Assembly (NCBI GenBank): GCA_963705325.1 | Contig: OY970069.1 | Location: forward strand, 2,418,001 to 2,482,000 | Reading direction: 5' to 3' | Length of the DNA stretch: 64,000 bases | Source: DATARH01 sp963705325 | GTDB taxonomy: Bacteria; Pseudomonadota; Alphaproteobacteria; ATCC43930; CGMCC-115725 | In this document: piece after piece, positions 8,157 through 16,481 of the stretch | How the letters are laid out: each line of letters begins with the position of its first letter | Numbering within the stretch: position 1 is the first letter of the stretch | Made by a program: the position numbers and the translations under genes | The notes under the pieces: generated by a model | Databases searched by the model: none | What the model was told of the DNA's origin: nothing | What the model saw: the letters and a program-made list of their open reading frames with translations, nothing else

Positions 8157-8906
8157 ATGAAAGCGCTGGTCGCGGTCAAGCGGGTGGTCGATTACAACGT
8201 CAAGGTTCGCGTCAAGGCGGACCATACCGGCGTCGAGACCGCCAATGTGAAGATGTCGATGAACCCGTTCGACGAGATCGCCGTCGAGGAGGCCCTGCGC
8301 CTGCGTGAGGCCGGCACGGTCGAGGAGGTCATCGTGGTCTCTTGCGGCATCCAGCAATGCCAGGAGACGATCCGCACCGCGCTCGCCATGGGTGCCGATC
8401 GCGGCGTCCTCGTTCAGACCGATATCGAGCTGCAGCCGCTCGCGGTCGCCAAGCTCCTCAGGGCGGTGATCGAGAAGGAAGGGCCGGAGATCGTCATCAT
8501 CGGCAAACAGGCGATCGACGACGACTGCAACCAGACCGGCCAGATGCTGGCCGCGCTGTTGGGCTGGTCGCAGGCGACCTTCGCGTCCAAGCTCACCATC
8601 GCGGGCGGCAGCGCCGAGGTCACCCGCGAGGTCGATGGCGGGCTCGAGACCGTGAAGCTGAAAATGCCGGCGGTGGTCACCACCGACCTTCGACTTAACG
8701 AGCCACGTTACGCGTCGCTGCCCAACATCATGAAAGCCAAGAAAAAGCCAATCGACGTCGTGACCCCGGACGATCTCGGCGTCGACGTCACGCCGCGCCT
8801 CGTGACCCTCAAGGTCGAGGAGCCGGTGAAGCGCCAGGGCGGCGTCAAGGTCGGCTCGGTCGAGGAGCTGGTTGCCAAGCTCAAGACCGAGGCGAGGGTC
8901 ATCTGA
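8157..8906 (+). CDS. etfB: Electron transfer flavoprotein subunit beta
   Basis: A 249-residue ETF beta subunit of normal length. It starts MKALVAVKRVVDYNVKVRVK, carries the conserved MNPFDEIAVEEALRL, and has the AMP/FAD-interface segment (IVIIGKQAIDDDCNQTGQMLAALLGW). With EtfA it takes electrons from acyl-CoA and related dehydrogenases and passes them to ETF:ubiquinone oxidoreductase. It overlaps etfA by one base (TGATG) and heads a three-gene operon with a 3-hydroxyacyl-CoA dehydrogenase, matching a role in fatty-acid or hydroxybutyrate metabolism. The 237-base upstream gap is AT-rich near 7970-8020 and probably holds the promoter. Confidence 0.95.
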   Translation: MKALVAVKRVVDYNVKVRVKADHTGVETANVKMSMNPFDEIAVEEALRLREAGTVEEVIVVSCGIQQCQETIRTALAMGADRGVLVQTDIELQPLAVAKLLRAVIEKEGPEIVIIGKQAIDDDCNQTGQMLAALLGWSQATFASKLTIAGGSAEVTREVDGGLETVKLKMPAVVTTDLRLNEPRYASLPNIMKAKKKPIDVVTPDDLGVDVTPRLVTLKVEEPVKRQGGVKVGSVEELVAKLKTEARVI

Positions 8907-9862
8907 TGAGCATTCTCGTCGTCGCCGAGCACGACAATAAATCGGTCAAGCCCGCCACCCTCAACGCCGTCGCCGCTGCATCGGAGCTCGGCAAGGCCGG
9001 CGCCGGCGACATCCACGTCCTCGTCGCCGGAGAGGCTTGCCGGCCCGCCGCCGATGCCGCCGCCCAGATCGCCGGCGTCGCTAAGGTGCTGATCGCCGAC
9101 GACCCGGCCTATGGCCACGGTCTCGCCGAGAACATCGCGCCGCTGTTGGTCCGCCTCGCCGCCAACTACTCGCACGTCCTCGCACCGGCCACGACCCAAG
9201 GCAAGAACCTTATGCCGCGGGTCGCCGCGCTGCTCGATGTGATGCAAATCTCCGACATCAGCGGCGTTGTCTCGCCGGACACGTTCGTGCGCCCGATCTA
9301 CGCCGGCAACGCGCTGGCGACCGTGCAGTCGAAGGACAAGGTCAAAATCATCACCGTGCGCGGCACCGCCTTTCCACCGGGGGCGGGCGAGGGCGGCTCG
9401 GCTTCGGTCGAGGCGATATCGGGCGCCGGCTCGGCCGGCCTCTCCGAATTCGTCAGGGCCGAGCTGTCGAAATCCGAACGGCCCGAGCTGACCAGCGCCC
9501 GGGTCATCATCTCGGGCGGGCGCGGCATGCAGTCGGGCGACAATTTTCACCTGTTGGAGGCGGTCGCCGACAAATTGGGGGCGGCGGTCGGCGCCTCGCG
9601 CGCCGCGGTCGATGCCGGCTTTGTCCCTAACGACTACCAGGTCGGCCAGACCGGCAAGATTGTTGCACCGGAGCTTTACATCGCGGTCGGCATCTCCGGC
9701 GCGATCCAGCATCTGGCCGGCATGAAGGATTCCAAGGTCATCGTCGCCATCAACAAGGACGAGGAAGCGCCGATCTTCCAGATCGCCGATTACGGCCTCG
9801 TCGGCGATCTGTTCAAGATCCTGCCCGAGCTCGACGCCGAGCTGGCGAAAACCCAGAAGTGA
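8906..9862 (+). CDS. etfA: Electron transfer flavoprotein subunit alpha
   Basis: A 318-residue ETF alpha subunit. The C-terminal FAD domain is clear: SGGRGMQSGDNFHLLEAVADKLGA, then AVDAGFVPNDYQVGQTGKIVAPELYIAVGISGAIQHLAGM and NKDEEAPIFQIADYGLVGD. It forms the heterodimer with EtfB and binds FAD. It overlaps etfB by one base and hbdA by four bases (GTGA), showing translational coupling through the operon. Confidence 0.95.
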   Translation: MSILVVAEHDNKSVKPATLNAVAAASELGKAGAGDIHVLVAGEACRPAADAAAQIAGVAKVLIADDPAYGHGLAENIAPLLVRLAANYSHVLAPATTQGKNLMPRVAALLDVMQISDISGVVSPDTFVRPIYAGNALATVQSKDKVKIITVRGTAFPPGAGEGGSASVEAISGAGSAGLSEFVRAELSKSERPELTSARVIISGGRGMQSGDNFHLLEAVADKLGAAVGASRAAVDAGFVPNDYQVGQTGKIVAPELYIAVGISGAIQHLAGMKDSKVIVAINKDEEAPIFQIADYGLVGDLFKILPELDAELAKTQK

Positions 9863-10737
9863 GCGACCTCACCCGTATCGGCGTCGTCGGCGCCGGCCAG
9901 ATGGGCCGCGGCATCGCCCATGTCTGCGCCCTCGCCGGGCTCGATGTGGTGCTCACCGACGTCAGCCCCGAGGCGCTTGCCCGCGGGATGGAGACCATCA
10001 ATGCCAACATGGCGCGCCAGGTTGCGCGCGGCCGCATCAAGGAGGAGGAGAAAGCCGCCGCGCTCGCTCGCATTCACGCGGCCGCCGACTACGCCGCGTT
10101 CGGCGATCGCGACATGGTCATCGAGGCCGCGACTGAAAAAGAGGACGTCAAGCGCGAGGTGTTCAAGACATTGGTGCCCAGCCTCAAGCCCGAGGCGCTG
10201 ATCGCCACCAACACCTCGTCGATCTCGATCACCCGGCTCGCCTCGGCGACTGATCGGCCGGGCAAGTTCATCGGCATGCATTTCATGAACCCGGCGCCGG
10301 CGATGAGCCTAGTCGAGCTGATCCGCGGTATCGCCACCGACGAGGCGACCTTCGAGGCCACCCGCGAGCTTACCCTGAAGCTCGGCAAGACCCCGGTCGC
10401 CTCGGAGGATTACCCGGCCTTTATCGTCAACCGCATCCTGCTGCCGATGATCAACGAGGCGGTCTACACGCTCTACGAGGGGGTCGGCACGGTCGAGGCG
10501 ATCGATACCGCGATGAAATTGGGCGCGAATCACCCGATGGGCCCGCTCGAACTCGCCGATTTCATTGGGCTCGACACCTGTCTTTCGGTGATGCAGGTGC
10601 TCTATGAGGGCCTCGCCGATTCGAAATATCGGCCGTGCCCGCTGCTGGTCAAATACGTCGAGGCCGGTTGGCTCGGCCGCAAGGCCGGGCGCGGCTTCTA
10701 CGATTATCGCGGCGACGTCCCGGTCCCGACGCGCTAG
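9859..10737 (+). CDS. hbdA: 3-hydroxybutyryl-CoA / 3-hydroxyacyl-CoA dehydrogenase
   Basis: A 292-residue NAD-dependent dehydrogenase of the HCDH family, a single-function enzyme lacking a hydratase domain. The Rossmann motif is GVVGAGQMGRGIAHV at residues 6-20. The catalytic histidine lies in FIGMHFMNPAPAMSLVE, and the C-terminal domain has the conserved NRILLPMINEAVYTLYEGV. It oxidises 3-hydroxyacyl-CoA to 3-ketoacyl-CoA. The GTG start overlaps the etfA stop. Placement after etfBA is common in alphaproteobacteria. Confidence 0.9.
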   Translation: MSDLTRIGVVGAGQMGRGIAHVCALAGLDVVLTDVSPEALARGMETINANMARQVARGRIKEEEKAAALARIHAAADYAAFGDRDMVIEAATEKEDVKREVFKTLVPSLKPEALIATNTSSISITRLASATDRPGKFIGMHFMNPAPAMSLVELIRGIATDEATFEATRELTLKLGKTPVASEDYPAFIVNRILLPMINEAVYTLYEGVGTVEAIDTAMKLGANHPMGPLELADFIGLDTCLSVMQVLYEGLADSKYRPCPLLVKYVEAGWLGRKAGRGFYDYRGDVPVPTR

Positions 10738-10763
10738 CTTTTTTTGCAAGCTGCATCAACGTT

Positions 10764-10882
10764 CTGCGTCCTTCGAGACGCGCTCTCTCGGGCGCTCCTC
10801 GGGATGAGGATAGATCTCGGGTTGCATCAAAAACGTGCCTCATCCTCAGGTGCCTCGCACAGCGAGGCCTCAAAGGGCGCAC
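10764..10882. repeat. Intergenic palindromic repeat
   Basis: Two inverted arms, 10764-10809 and about 10837-10881, share the theme tgcgtccttcgagacgcgc / cctcatcctcaggtgcctcg and would fold into a long imperfect hairpin. It looks like the dispersed CCTCATCCTGAGG-type palindromes common in alphaproteobacterial genomes. It sits downstream of hbdA, where the transcript hairpin could act as a terminator or stabiliser. The rest of the 274-base gap holds nothing else I recognise. Confidence 0.65.
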
Positions 10883-11011
10883 CACCGCTGTCTAGCGCGA
10901 CGAGGTGCCCGCGAAATCTTGTCGCCCTTGCGTCGATCCGCTAACAATCCGTCATAATCGTGTGGTATCGGCCCCTTGTTACGGGACCGAAACGAGCGTG
11001 ACGGTGAGTGA

Positions 11012-11563
11012 ATGCTCGATAGCTGCCCGGCCTTGGTGCTGAACGCGGATTTCCGTCCGCTCTCCTACTTCCCGCTGTCGCTGTGGTCGTGGCAGGACGC
11101 GGTCAAGGCGGTCTTTCTCGAACGGGTTACGATCGTCAATCATTACGACACCTATGTCCGCAGCCCGTCGATCGAGATGCGCCTGCCCAGCGTCATCGCC
11201 CTCAAGGAATACGTTCATGCGGCGCGCAACCCGGCCTTCACCCGGTTCAACGTGTTCCTGCGCGACCGTTTCAGCTGCCAGTATTGCGGCGAGCCGTTCC
11301 CCTCGCACGACCTGACCTTCGACCATGTCGTGCCGCGCTCGCGCGGCGGGCGCACGGTGTGGGCCAACGTCGTCACCGCCTGCTCCTATTGCAACCTGTT
11401 GAAGGGCAACCGCCTGCCCGAGCAGAGCGGCATGTACCCGCGCCACCGCCCGGTCCAGCCGTCGAGCTTTATGCTCCAGGAAAACGGCCGCGCCTTCCCG
11501 CCCAACTACCTGCACGATTCCTGGCGCGACTATCTCTACTGGGATACCGAGCTGGAGAGCTGA
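11012..11563 (+). CDS. HNH endonuclease
   Basis: A 183-residue protein with a zinc-ribbon HNH nuclease core: CQYCGEP, then LTFDHVVPRSRGG (the catalytic D-H pair), then ANVVTACSYCNLLKGNR. The N-terminal half (LNADFRPLSYFPLSLWSWQDAVKAVF) is typical of the stand-alone chromosomal HNH family rather than phage HNH proteins. Its biological target is unknown. It is a single gene with no restriction-modification partner nearby. Confidence 0.88.
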   Translation: MLDSCPALVLNADFRPLSYFPLSLWSWQDAVKAVFLERVTIVNHYDTYVRSPSIEMRLPSVIALKEYVHAARNPAFTRFNVFLRDRFSCQYCGEPFPSHDLTFDHVVPRSRGGRTVWANVVTACSYCNLLKGNRLPEQSGMYPRHRPVQPSSFMLQENGRAFPPNYLHDSWRDYLYWDTELES

Positions 11564-11710
11564 TCTCCCCACTTCTTGCAACTTGCGCGTCGTGCTGGTC
11601 TTCGACCACGACAACGGCGATTGTCGCCAGATCGGCAAAGTGCATCGCCGGGGATGCAGACGCTCCGCCGGCGCTATCACTCGCAGCGAACATAGGCGGC
11701 CGGCGGCGCC

Positions 11711-12010
11711 ATGAAATTCTACGTCTGGGGCGCGATCATCTTCGGCGTCGCCCTCGCCATACTGGGCGGCGTCGTCGCCAGCATGCCGTCAGCGCCGCCG
11801 CCGCAGCCCCGAACGGCGGCAAGCCCGACGGCCAGCGGCACGACCACGCCGGTCTCCGGCAGCGCCTACTCGCCAGCTACCGTAACGCTCCCGCCGCCGT
11901 CCTCGACCCTGCCGCCCCCGCCGCCGGGCGGCACGCCGGTCGCCCCGCCGCTCGGCGTCTCGCTCGATCCGCGCGGTGCGCTGCCAAATCCGCCGGGGAA
12001 CCGGCCCTAG
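11711..12010 (+). CDS. Hypothetical proline-rich membrane-anchored protein
   Basis: A 99-residue ORF with an N-terminal hydrophobic segment (MKFYVWGAIIFGVALAILGGVVA) and a disordered Pro/Ser/Thr/Ala-rich tail. It would be anchored in the inner membrane with the tail outside, or secreted. GC bias could produce such a frame by chance; the hydrophobic start and the convergent end with the next gene favour a real gene. Function unknown. Confidence 0.45.
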   Translation: MKFYVWGAIIFGVALAILGGVVASMPSAPPPQPRTAASPTASGTTTPVSGSAYSPATVTLPPPSSTLPPPPPGGTPVAPPLGVSLDPRGALPNPPGNRP

Positions 12011-12028
12011 CCGGCCCCGCCGCTTCCG

Positions 12029-12529
12029 CTAGGCGTGTTCCTTTTCGAGGCGGGCGACGTGGTCGGTCCAGACCACGGCCGATAGGCGATCCGCCGCCAG
12101 CGCTCCGGATTTCGCCCTTCGCGCCATCCCTTCTCGTACAGCCGCCGCGCGCGCCGGTGGGGCGGATGCGGCGCGCCGAGCCGGGGTGGACACCCATTTC
12201 ACCCTGGCCTCGACGATACGCTGCCGCCGCCGAATGCCGAAAAACACCACCGCGAGCGTGATCACGCAGCCCGCCGCTTCGCCGATCAGCCGCTGGTCGA
12301 CCGCCGAGGCATAGGCCACCTCGCCGGCCATCGGCGGGATCGGCGCATGCCGCTCCGCGAACAATTTTTGCTCGAGGCGGTATTCGGCGACGTCGTGGAT
12401 CATCCGGTTGACCCCGAACGCGGTCCAGGCGACCAGAAACACCACCCAGAGCACGTCGGAAAGCGCAATTCGATGCCTCGGTACCTCATAGACCGGGATC
12501 GGCCGCGATGCTGGCACTCGCCACTCCAT
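12029..12529 (-). CDS. Hypothetical membrane protein with two TM segments
   Basis: A 166-residue protein starting MEWRVPASRPIPVYEVPRHR. There are two hydrophobic segments, IALSDVLWVVFLVAWTAFGV and LIGEAAGCVITLAVVFFGI, joined by a charged loop, and a basic Ala/Arg-rich C-terminus. The annotation stops there; I do not recognise a family. Nearby frames upstream to 12634 are also open, but ATG 12529 begins the part that looks like protein. Confidence 0.5.
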   Translation of the reverse strand: MEWRVPASRPIPVYEVPRHRIALSDVLWVVFLVAWTAFGVNRMIHDVAEYRLEQKLFAERHAPIPPMAGEVAYASAVDQRLIGEAAGCVITLAVVFFGIRRRQRIVEARVKWVSTPARRAASAPPARAAAVREGMARRAKSGALAADRLSAVVWTDHVARLEKEHA

Positions 12530-12705
12530 TGACCGCACGCGAATTCTTTTAATCCGCGGCGCCGGCCGCGCGACCCCGAGGCAAATTTGTGAACGGCACC
12601 AAGCCAAACGCGATGACGAGCGGGGCGGCGCCAAGCCGCTTCCTGGCGAATTGCACGACCCAGCCGCTATGCTCGCCGCCGCTATTGGTTCGCCGGGAGG
12701 AAGAC

Positions 12706-13884
12706 GTGCCGCTATCGGGAATCCGGGTCGTCGATCTGACGCGCATCTTGGCCGGCCCGTTCTGCACGGCGCTCTTGGCCGACATGGGCGCCGAGGTGAT
12801 CAAGATCGAAACCCCCGGCCAGGGCGATCCGCTGCGCGGGCAGGGGGTGATCCGCGATGGGCTTTCCTGGTATTTCGCCGCGTTCAACCGCAACAAGAAG
12901 TCGGTGACGCTCAACCTGCGCAGCGACGAAGGACGCGCCGCGCTTGCCCGGCTGATCGAGACCGCCGACGTGCTGGTTGAGAACTACCGGCCGGGCGTGC
13001 TCGCGGCGATGGGGTTCGACGCGGCGCGGCTGAAGGCGCTCAACCCTGGCCTCGTCACCTGCTCGCTGAGCGGGTTCGGCAACACCGGCCCCTATCGCGA
13101 CCGCCCGTCATTCGACTTCATTGCCCAAGCGATGAGCGGCTTTATGAGCGTCACCGGTACGGCCGATGGGCCGCCGCTGCGCGCCGGGCCGCCGATCGCC
13201 GATCTCGTCGCCGGGCTCTACGGCGCGATCGGCGTTTGCGCCAGCCTGGTGCGCAAGGGTCGCACCGGCCAGGGCGACAGTGTCGGCGCCAGCCTCAATA
13301 GCGGCATGATCAGCCTGCTCGCCTTTCTCGCCGCCAACCATTTCGCCACCGGCGAGGAGCCGGGTCGCACCGGCAACGATCACGCCATCGTCTGCCCTTA
13401 CGGCATGTTCCGCACCGCGGACGGCGAGGTCGCGCTGGCCCCCAGCCAGGAGCAGAGTTACCAGCGTCTGGTCGACGCACTCGCGCTGCCCGAGCTGCGC
13501 GCCAACCCCGACTTCGCCACCAACGATCTGCGCGTCAAGCACCGCGCGGCGATGAACGCGGCGATCGAGGCGCGGCTCTCTACCAACACCACCGCGCATT
13601 GGATCGAGGTGTTGAACGCCGCCGGCGTGCCGTGCGGGCGGGTGATGGGTCTCACCGAGGTCTTTGCCGATCCGCAGGTCACCGACCAGCAGATGGTGCT
13701 GACCCAGCACCATCCCGGTCATGGCGACGTCAAAATGCTCGGCTTTCCGATCAAGTTCAGCGAGGCGCCGTGCGAGCTGCGCCGCCCCGCGCCGGAGCTC
13801 GGCGCCGACACTGATTCCGTGCTGGCCGCGCTCGGTTATTCGCACGACGATCTGGCGCGGCTGCGCGCCGCCGGTGCATTCTAG
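12706..13884 (+). CDS. CaiB/BaiF family (family III) CoA-transferase
   Basis: A 392-residue family III CoA-transferase. The N-terminus is typical (PLSGIRVVDLTRILAGPFCTALLADMGAEVIKIE), as are the NRNKKSVTLNL block and the catalytic aspartate region RPSFDFIAQAMSGFMSVTG. These enzymes move CoA between carboxylic acids and often work in degradation of branched, aromatic or dicarboxylic acids. The GTG at 12706 has GGGAGGAA five bases upstream and is better than the further-upstream ATG at 12589. No acyl-CoA dehydrogenase lies beside it, so the substrate is open. It overlaps the next convergent gene by 4 bases. Confidence 0.88.
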   Translation: MPLSGIRVVDLTRILAGPFCTALLADMGAEVIKIETPGQGDPLRGQGVIRDGLSWYFAAFNRNKKSVTLNLRSDEGRAALARLIETADVLVENYRPGVLAAMGFDAARLKALNPGLVTCSLSGFGNTGPYRDRPSFDFIAQAMSGFMSVTGTADGPPLRAGPPIADLVAGLYGAIGVCASLVRKGRTGQGDSVGASLNSGMISLLAFLAANHFATGEEPGRTGNDHAIVCPYGMFRTADGEVALAPSQEQSYQRLVDALALPELRANPDFATNDLRVKHRAAMNAAIEARLSTNTTAHWIEVLNAAGVPCGRVMGLTEVFADPQVTDQQMVLTQHHPGHGDVKMLGFPIKFSEAPCELRRPAPELGADTDSVLAALGYSHDDLARLRAAGAF

Positions 13885-14231
13885 ATCGCCTTCGGGCACG
13901 CCGGCTCCAGCACCTTGACCGCGAGCGGCTCGTAGAGCCACAGCACGTCGGCCGCGAAAGCGGCGTCCTCGTCGGTGGCGGCGTGGACGAACACAGCAGT
14001 TTCGCCATTGTGAATGAACTTCGCGTAATTCTTGCGCACGTCGCCGAGGACCATCGGATCGAGCGCGAGCATCGCCATTTCGGATTCGCTCGCCGATGAG
14101 AGCGGTGCCGTCTCGTTGAGCACGTTGAGCGAGATCGCGTTTTCCGCGACCCCTTCGGTCTTCAGTCGATGGTAAGCGTCGAGCGCGATGCCGCGCGATG
14201 CAAACAGCCCGAGGACGATCCGTGCCGGCAT
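13881..14231 (-). CDS. Hypothetical protein
   Basis: A 116-residue cytosolic protein (MPARIVLGLFASRGIALDAYHRLKTEGV...) with alternating helices and strands. The opening resembles the small alpha-beta domains of general-stress-type proteins, but I cannot assign a family. It lies downstream of coq7 on the same strand with a 50-base gap. ATG 14231 is preferred over the longer frame because the conserved-looking fold begins there. Confidence 0.55.
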   Translation of the reverse strand: MPARIVLGLFASRGIALDAYHRLKTEGVAENAISLNVLNETAPLSSASESEMAMLALDPMVLGDVRKNYAKFIHNGETAVFVHAATDEDAAFAADVLWLYEPLAVKVLEPACPKAI

Positions 14232-14281
14232 GCCCGTTTCCCTTGCCGCTTGCCCAGCCAACGGCAACGGCCCGGCAAAGT

Positions 14282-14833
14282 TCAAATCCGCTCCGACAGC
14301 CAGATCGCGAAGCGGGCGCCCGCCTTGATCGTGGCAGAGATCAATTCATAGGCGGGCGCCTCGTGCGCCTCATAGGCGAGCGCGGTGTCGCGGTGCGCCA
14401 GCTCGTCGGCGCGGGCCGCGGCGATCGTCTCGGCGAGCTGGGGATCGCTCGCGCCGAGTTGCTCCGCCTGGCGCGCATAGTGCCCGTCGATCACTTCCTC
14501 GACCGCGACGGTGCAGGCCATGGCCGCCTGTTCGCCGAGCAGCGCGCTGGCCGCCCCGAGCGCATAGCCGGCGACGTGCCACAGCGGCGACAGCGCGGTC
14601 GGCCGCACCCGCCGCTCGCCCATCAGCCGGTCGAATTGCGCGAGGTGGTGTTGCTCCTGCTCGGCCATCTCGCGGATCGCGCCGGCGGCGCGGCCGCGGC
14701 GGATCACCGCGAGCTGGCCGGCGTAAATCCGCGTCGCGCCGTATTCGCCCGCTTGGTCGACGCGGATCATCCGCGCCACATCGGCGTTGGGCGCGCGGTC
14801 GCCGGGCAAATAGGGTGGGCGCTCGCTCCTCAC
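14282..14833 (-). CDS. coq7: Coq7-type demethoxyubiquinone hydroxylase
   Basis: A 183-residue di-iron monooxygenase that hydroxylates demethoxyubiquinone in ubiquinone synthesis at the membrane. Iron ligands are visible in the repeated helices: the EYGATRIYAGQ glutamate, EMAEQEQHH, EEVIDGHY, and ADELAHRDTALAYEAHEAP. The GTG start 14833 overlaps the dsbB stop by four bases (GTGA), so the long open frame upstream is only antisense-free read-through of dsbB. Coq7 with DsbB suggests a unit for quinone-dependent oxidation. Confidence 0.9.
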   Translation of the reverse strand: MRSERPPYLPGDRAPNADVARMIRVDQAGEYGATRIYAGQLAVIRRGRAAGAIREMAEQEQHHLAQFDRLMGERRVRPTALSPLWHVAGYALGAASALLGEQAAMACTVAVEEVIDGHYARQAEQLGASDPQLAETIAAARADELAHRDTALAYEAHEAPAYELISATIKAGARFAIWLSERI

Positions 14834-15330
14834 GTCGGGACCCGTTTCGGCGCGAGCCAGGCGGCCGAAGCGGCGCAAAATGCGGCCATGATCAGCGATG
14901 CGATCATGTTCCAGCCGGCGAGCGAGACGCCGAACAGCGCCCATTGCACCTGATCGCACATTACCGGTTTCACGCCCTCGAGCTGCCGCCGCAGCTCCTC
15001 GACAGTTGTCGCCGTGATGCCCTCGGTCGCGGTGCAGGCGGTCGGGCCGGCGAACCAATGCTGCTCGACCCCGACATGATAGAAGCCCAGCCCCGCGCTG
15101 ACGAAAAACACCAGCGCCAGCGCCAGGGCGGCGGAAGCCATCGGAAGACGCTCGCCGGCGAGCCATACCAGCGCCGCAACGGCGATCGCCACCCGCCACG
15201 GCCAGCGTTGCAGCAGGCACAGCTCGCACGGGACGAGCCCGCCCCAATATTGCGACAACAGCGCCGTACCGAGCACCAGGAGGCTCGCTACCAGTACCAG
15301 GGCGGCGAACCGCCGCGTCGTCAACGCCAT
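14830..15330 (-). CDS. dsbB: DsbB family disulfide bond formation protein
   Basis: A 166-residue inner-membrane protein with four predicted transmembrane helices. The quinone-proximal cysteine pair is VPCELCLLQRWP; the second periplasmic pair is GPTACTATEG and VMCDQVQWALFGV. DsbB reoxidises DsbA and passes electrons to ubiquinone. It is translationally coupled to coq7 downstream and lies 4 bases from the YqaA gene upstream, so the three form one operon. Confidence 0.9.
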   Translation of the reverse strand: MALTTRRFAALVLVASLLVLGTALLSQYWGGLVPCELCLLQRWPWRVAIAVAALVWLAGERLPMASAALALALVFFVSAGLGFYHVGVEQHWFAGPTACTATEGITATTVEELRRQLEGVKPVMCDQVQWALFGVSLAGWNMIASLIMAAFCAASAAWLAPKRVPT

Positions 15331-15334
15331 GAGT

Positions 15335-15913
15335 TCATAGATAGCGGATGACGACAAACCCGCCAACGAGGCAGACCGCGAAAACGCTGGTCACCAGCAT
15401 CAGCCGTTTCTCGATGAAGTCGCGCACTGCCGGCCCGAACCACCACAGCAGCAAGGCCAGCAGAAAAAACCGGATGCTGCGCGAGACGATCGAGGCGCCG
15501 ACAAACGCCGCAAAATCGAAATGCGCCACCCCGCTCGCAATTGTCACCAGCTTGTAGGGAATGGGGGTCATCCCCTTGATGATAATGATCCAGACGCCCC
15601 AGCGGTCGAACCCGGCTTTGAGCGCGTCGTAGCGCGGCATCGCACCGTAGAATTCGAGGATCGGGCGGCCGATCAGGTCGAACCCGTAATAGCCGATCGC
15701 ATAACCGAGCATGCCGCCCGCGACCGAGGCCAGCACGCAATAGGCCGCGAGCCGCCATGCGGTGTTGGGTCGCGCGAGCATCATCGGAATCAGAATGATG
15801 TCCGGCGGGATCGGGAAGAACGAGCTTTCGGCGAAGGCGACGGCGAGCAGCGCCCAGAACGCGTTGGGGCCGGCGGCGATCGTGATCAGGCGGTCGTAGA
15901 GGCGTTGCAGCAT
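15335..15913 (-). CDS. YqaA / DedA-like membrane protein
   Basis: A 192-residue integral membrane protein of the YqaA branch of the SNARE-associated (DedA/VTT) group. The diagnostic AFAESSFFPIPPDIILIPMMLA is near residues 24-46, and GMTPIPYKLVTIASGVAHFDF is near the middle. DedA-type proteins are linked to lipid flipping and membrane homeostasis. It is the first gene of the yqaA-dsbB-coq7 unit; the divergent spacer (15914-16032) holds the promoters. Confidence 0.85.
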   Translation of the reverse strand: MLQRLYDRLITIAAGPNAFWALLAVAFAESSFFPIPPDIILIPMMLARPNTAWRLAAYCVLASVAGGMLGYAIGYYGFDLIGRPILEFYGAMPRYDALKAGFDRWGVWIIIIKGMTPIPYKLVTIASGVAHFDFAAFVGASIVSRSIRFFLLALLLWWFGPAVRDFIEKRLMLVTSVFAVCLVGGFVVIRYL

Positions 15914-16032
15914 CGGCGGCGCTCGATCGTCACGCGGGGCGTATCTCCTACAGCGTCGGCGTCAAGATTTCGATAGCGAGCCGCCGCGGCATCTCGCTCG
16001 CCATCGGCGGGGAGTGGGCCTACTTCTACGGC

Positions 16033-16479
16033 ATGGCGAAATCGTGGCGTCCCAAGGCCATCGATGGTGTTCCCGACAGGGTAATCCTGTTCGACGGCGT
16101 CTGCGTGCTCTGTTCGAGCGGAGCGCGGTTTGTGATGACGCGCGATCCCCAAGCCACGTTCCGCTTCGTCACGGTGCAGGACCCCCTCGGTCAGGCGCTG
16201 GCGCGGCGGCTCGGCATCGACACCGCCTTTCCCGAGACCAACGCGGCGATCCTCGGCGGCCGCGCCTATTTCAAGTCCGACGCGGCGATCGAGGTGCTGT
16301 CGCGGCTGGGGGGCTGGTCGTGGGTGCGTGTCTTCCGGCTGGCGCCGCGGCGGCTACGCGACGCTGTTTACGACCTTGTCGCGCGTAACCGCTATCGCTG
16401 GTTCGGCCGAACCGAATCATGCTTGCTGCCGACGCCCGAGCTGGCGCGGCATTTCCTCGCCGCCCCGCCACCGGGCTGA
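16033..16479 (+). CDS. DCC-family thiol-disulfide oxidoreductase
   Basis: A 148-residue DUF393 protein. The hallmark DxxCxxC is FDGVCVLCSSG near residues 20-30, and the rest matches the family (RFVTVQDPLGQALARRLG, and YDLVARNRYRWFGR). It is a predicted thioredoxin-like redox protein of unknown partner. Its TGA is followed two bases later by the GTG start of the next gene. Confidence 0.88.
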   Translation: MAKSWRPKAIDGVPDRVILFDGVCVLCSSGARFVMTRDPQATFRFVTVQDPLGQALARRLGIDTAFPETNAAILGGRAYFKSDAAIEVLSRLGGWSWVRVFRLAPRRLRDAVYDLVARNRYRWFGRTESCLLPTPELARHFLAAPPPG

Positions 16480-16481
16480 CG

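Noticed and set aside
12589..13884. ATG 12589 as start of the CoA-transferase
   Set aside because: The extra 39 residues do not resemble the family; GTG 12706 has GGGAGGAA in place and begins the canonical N-terminus.
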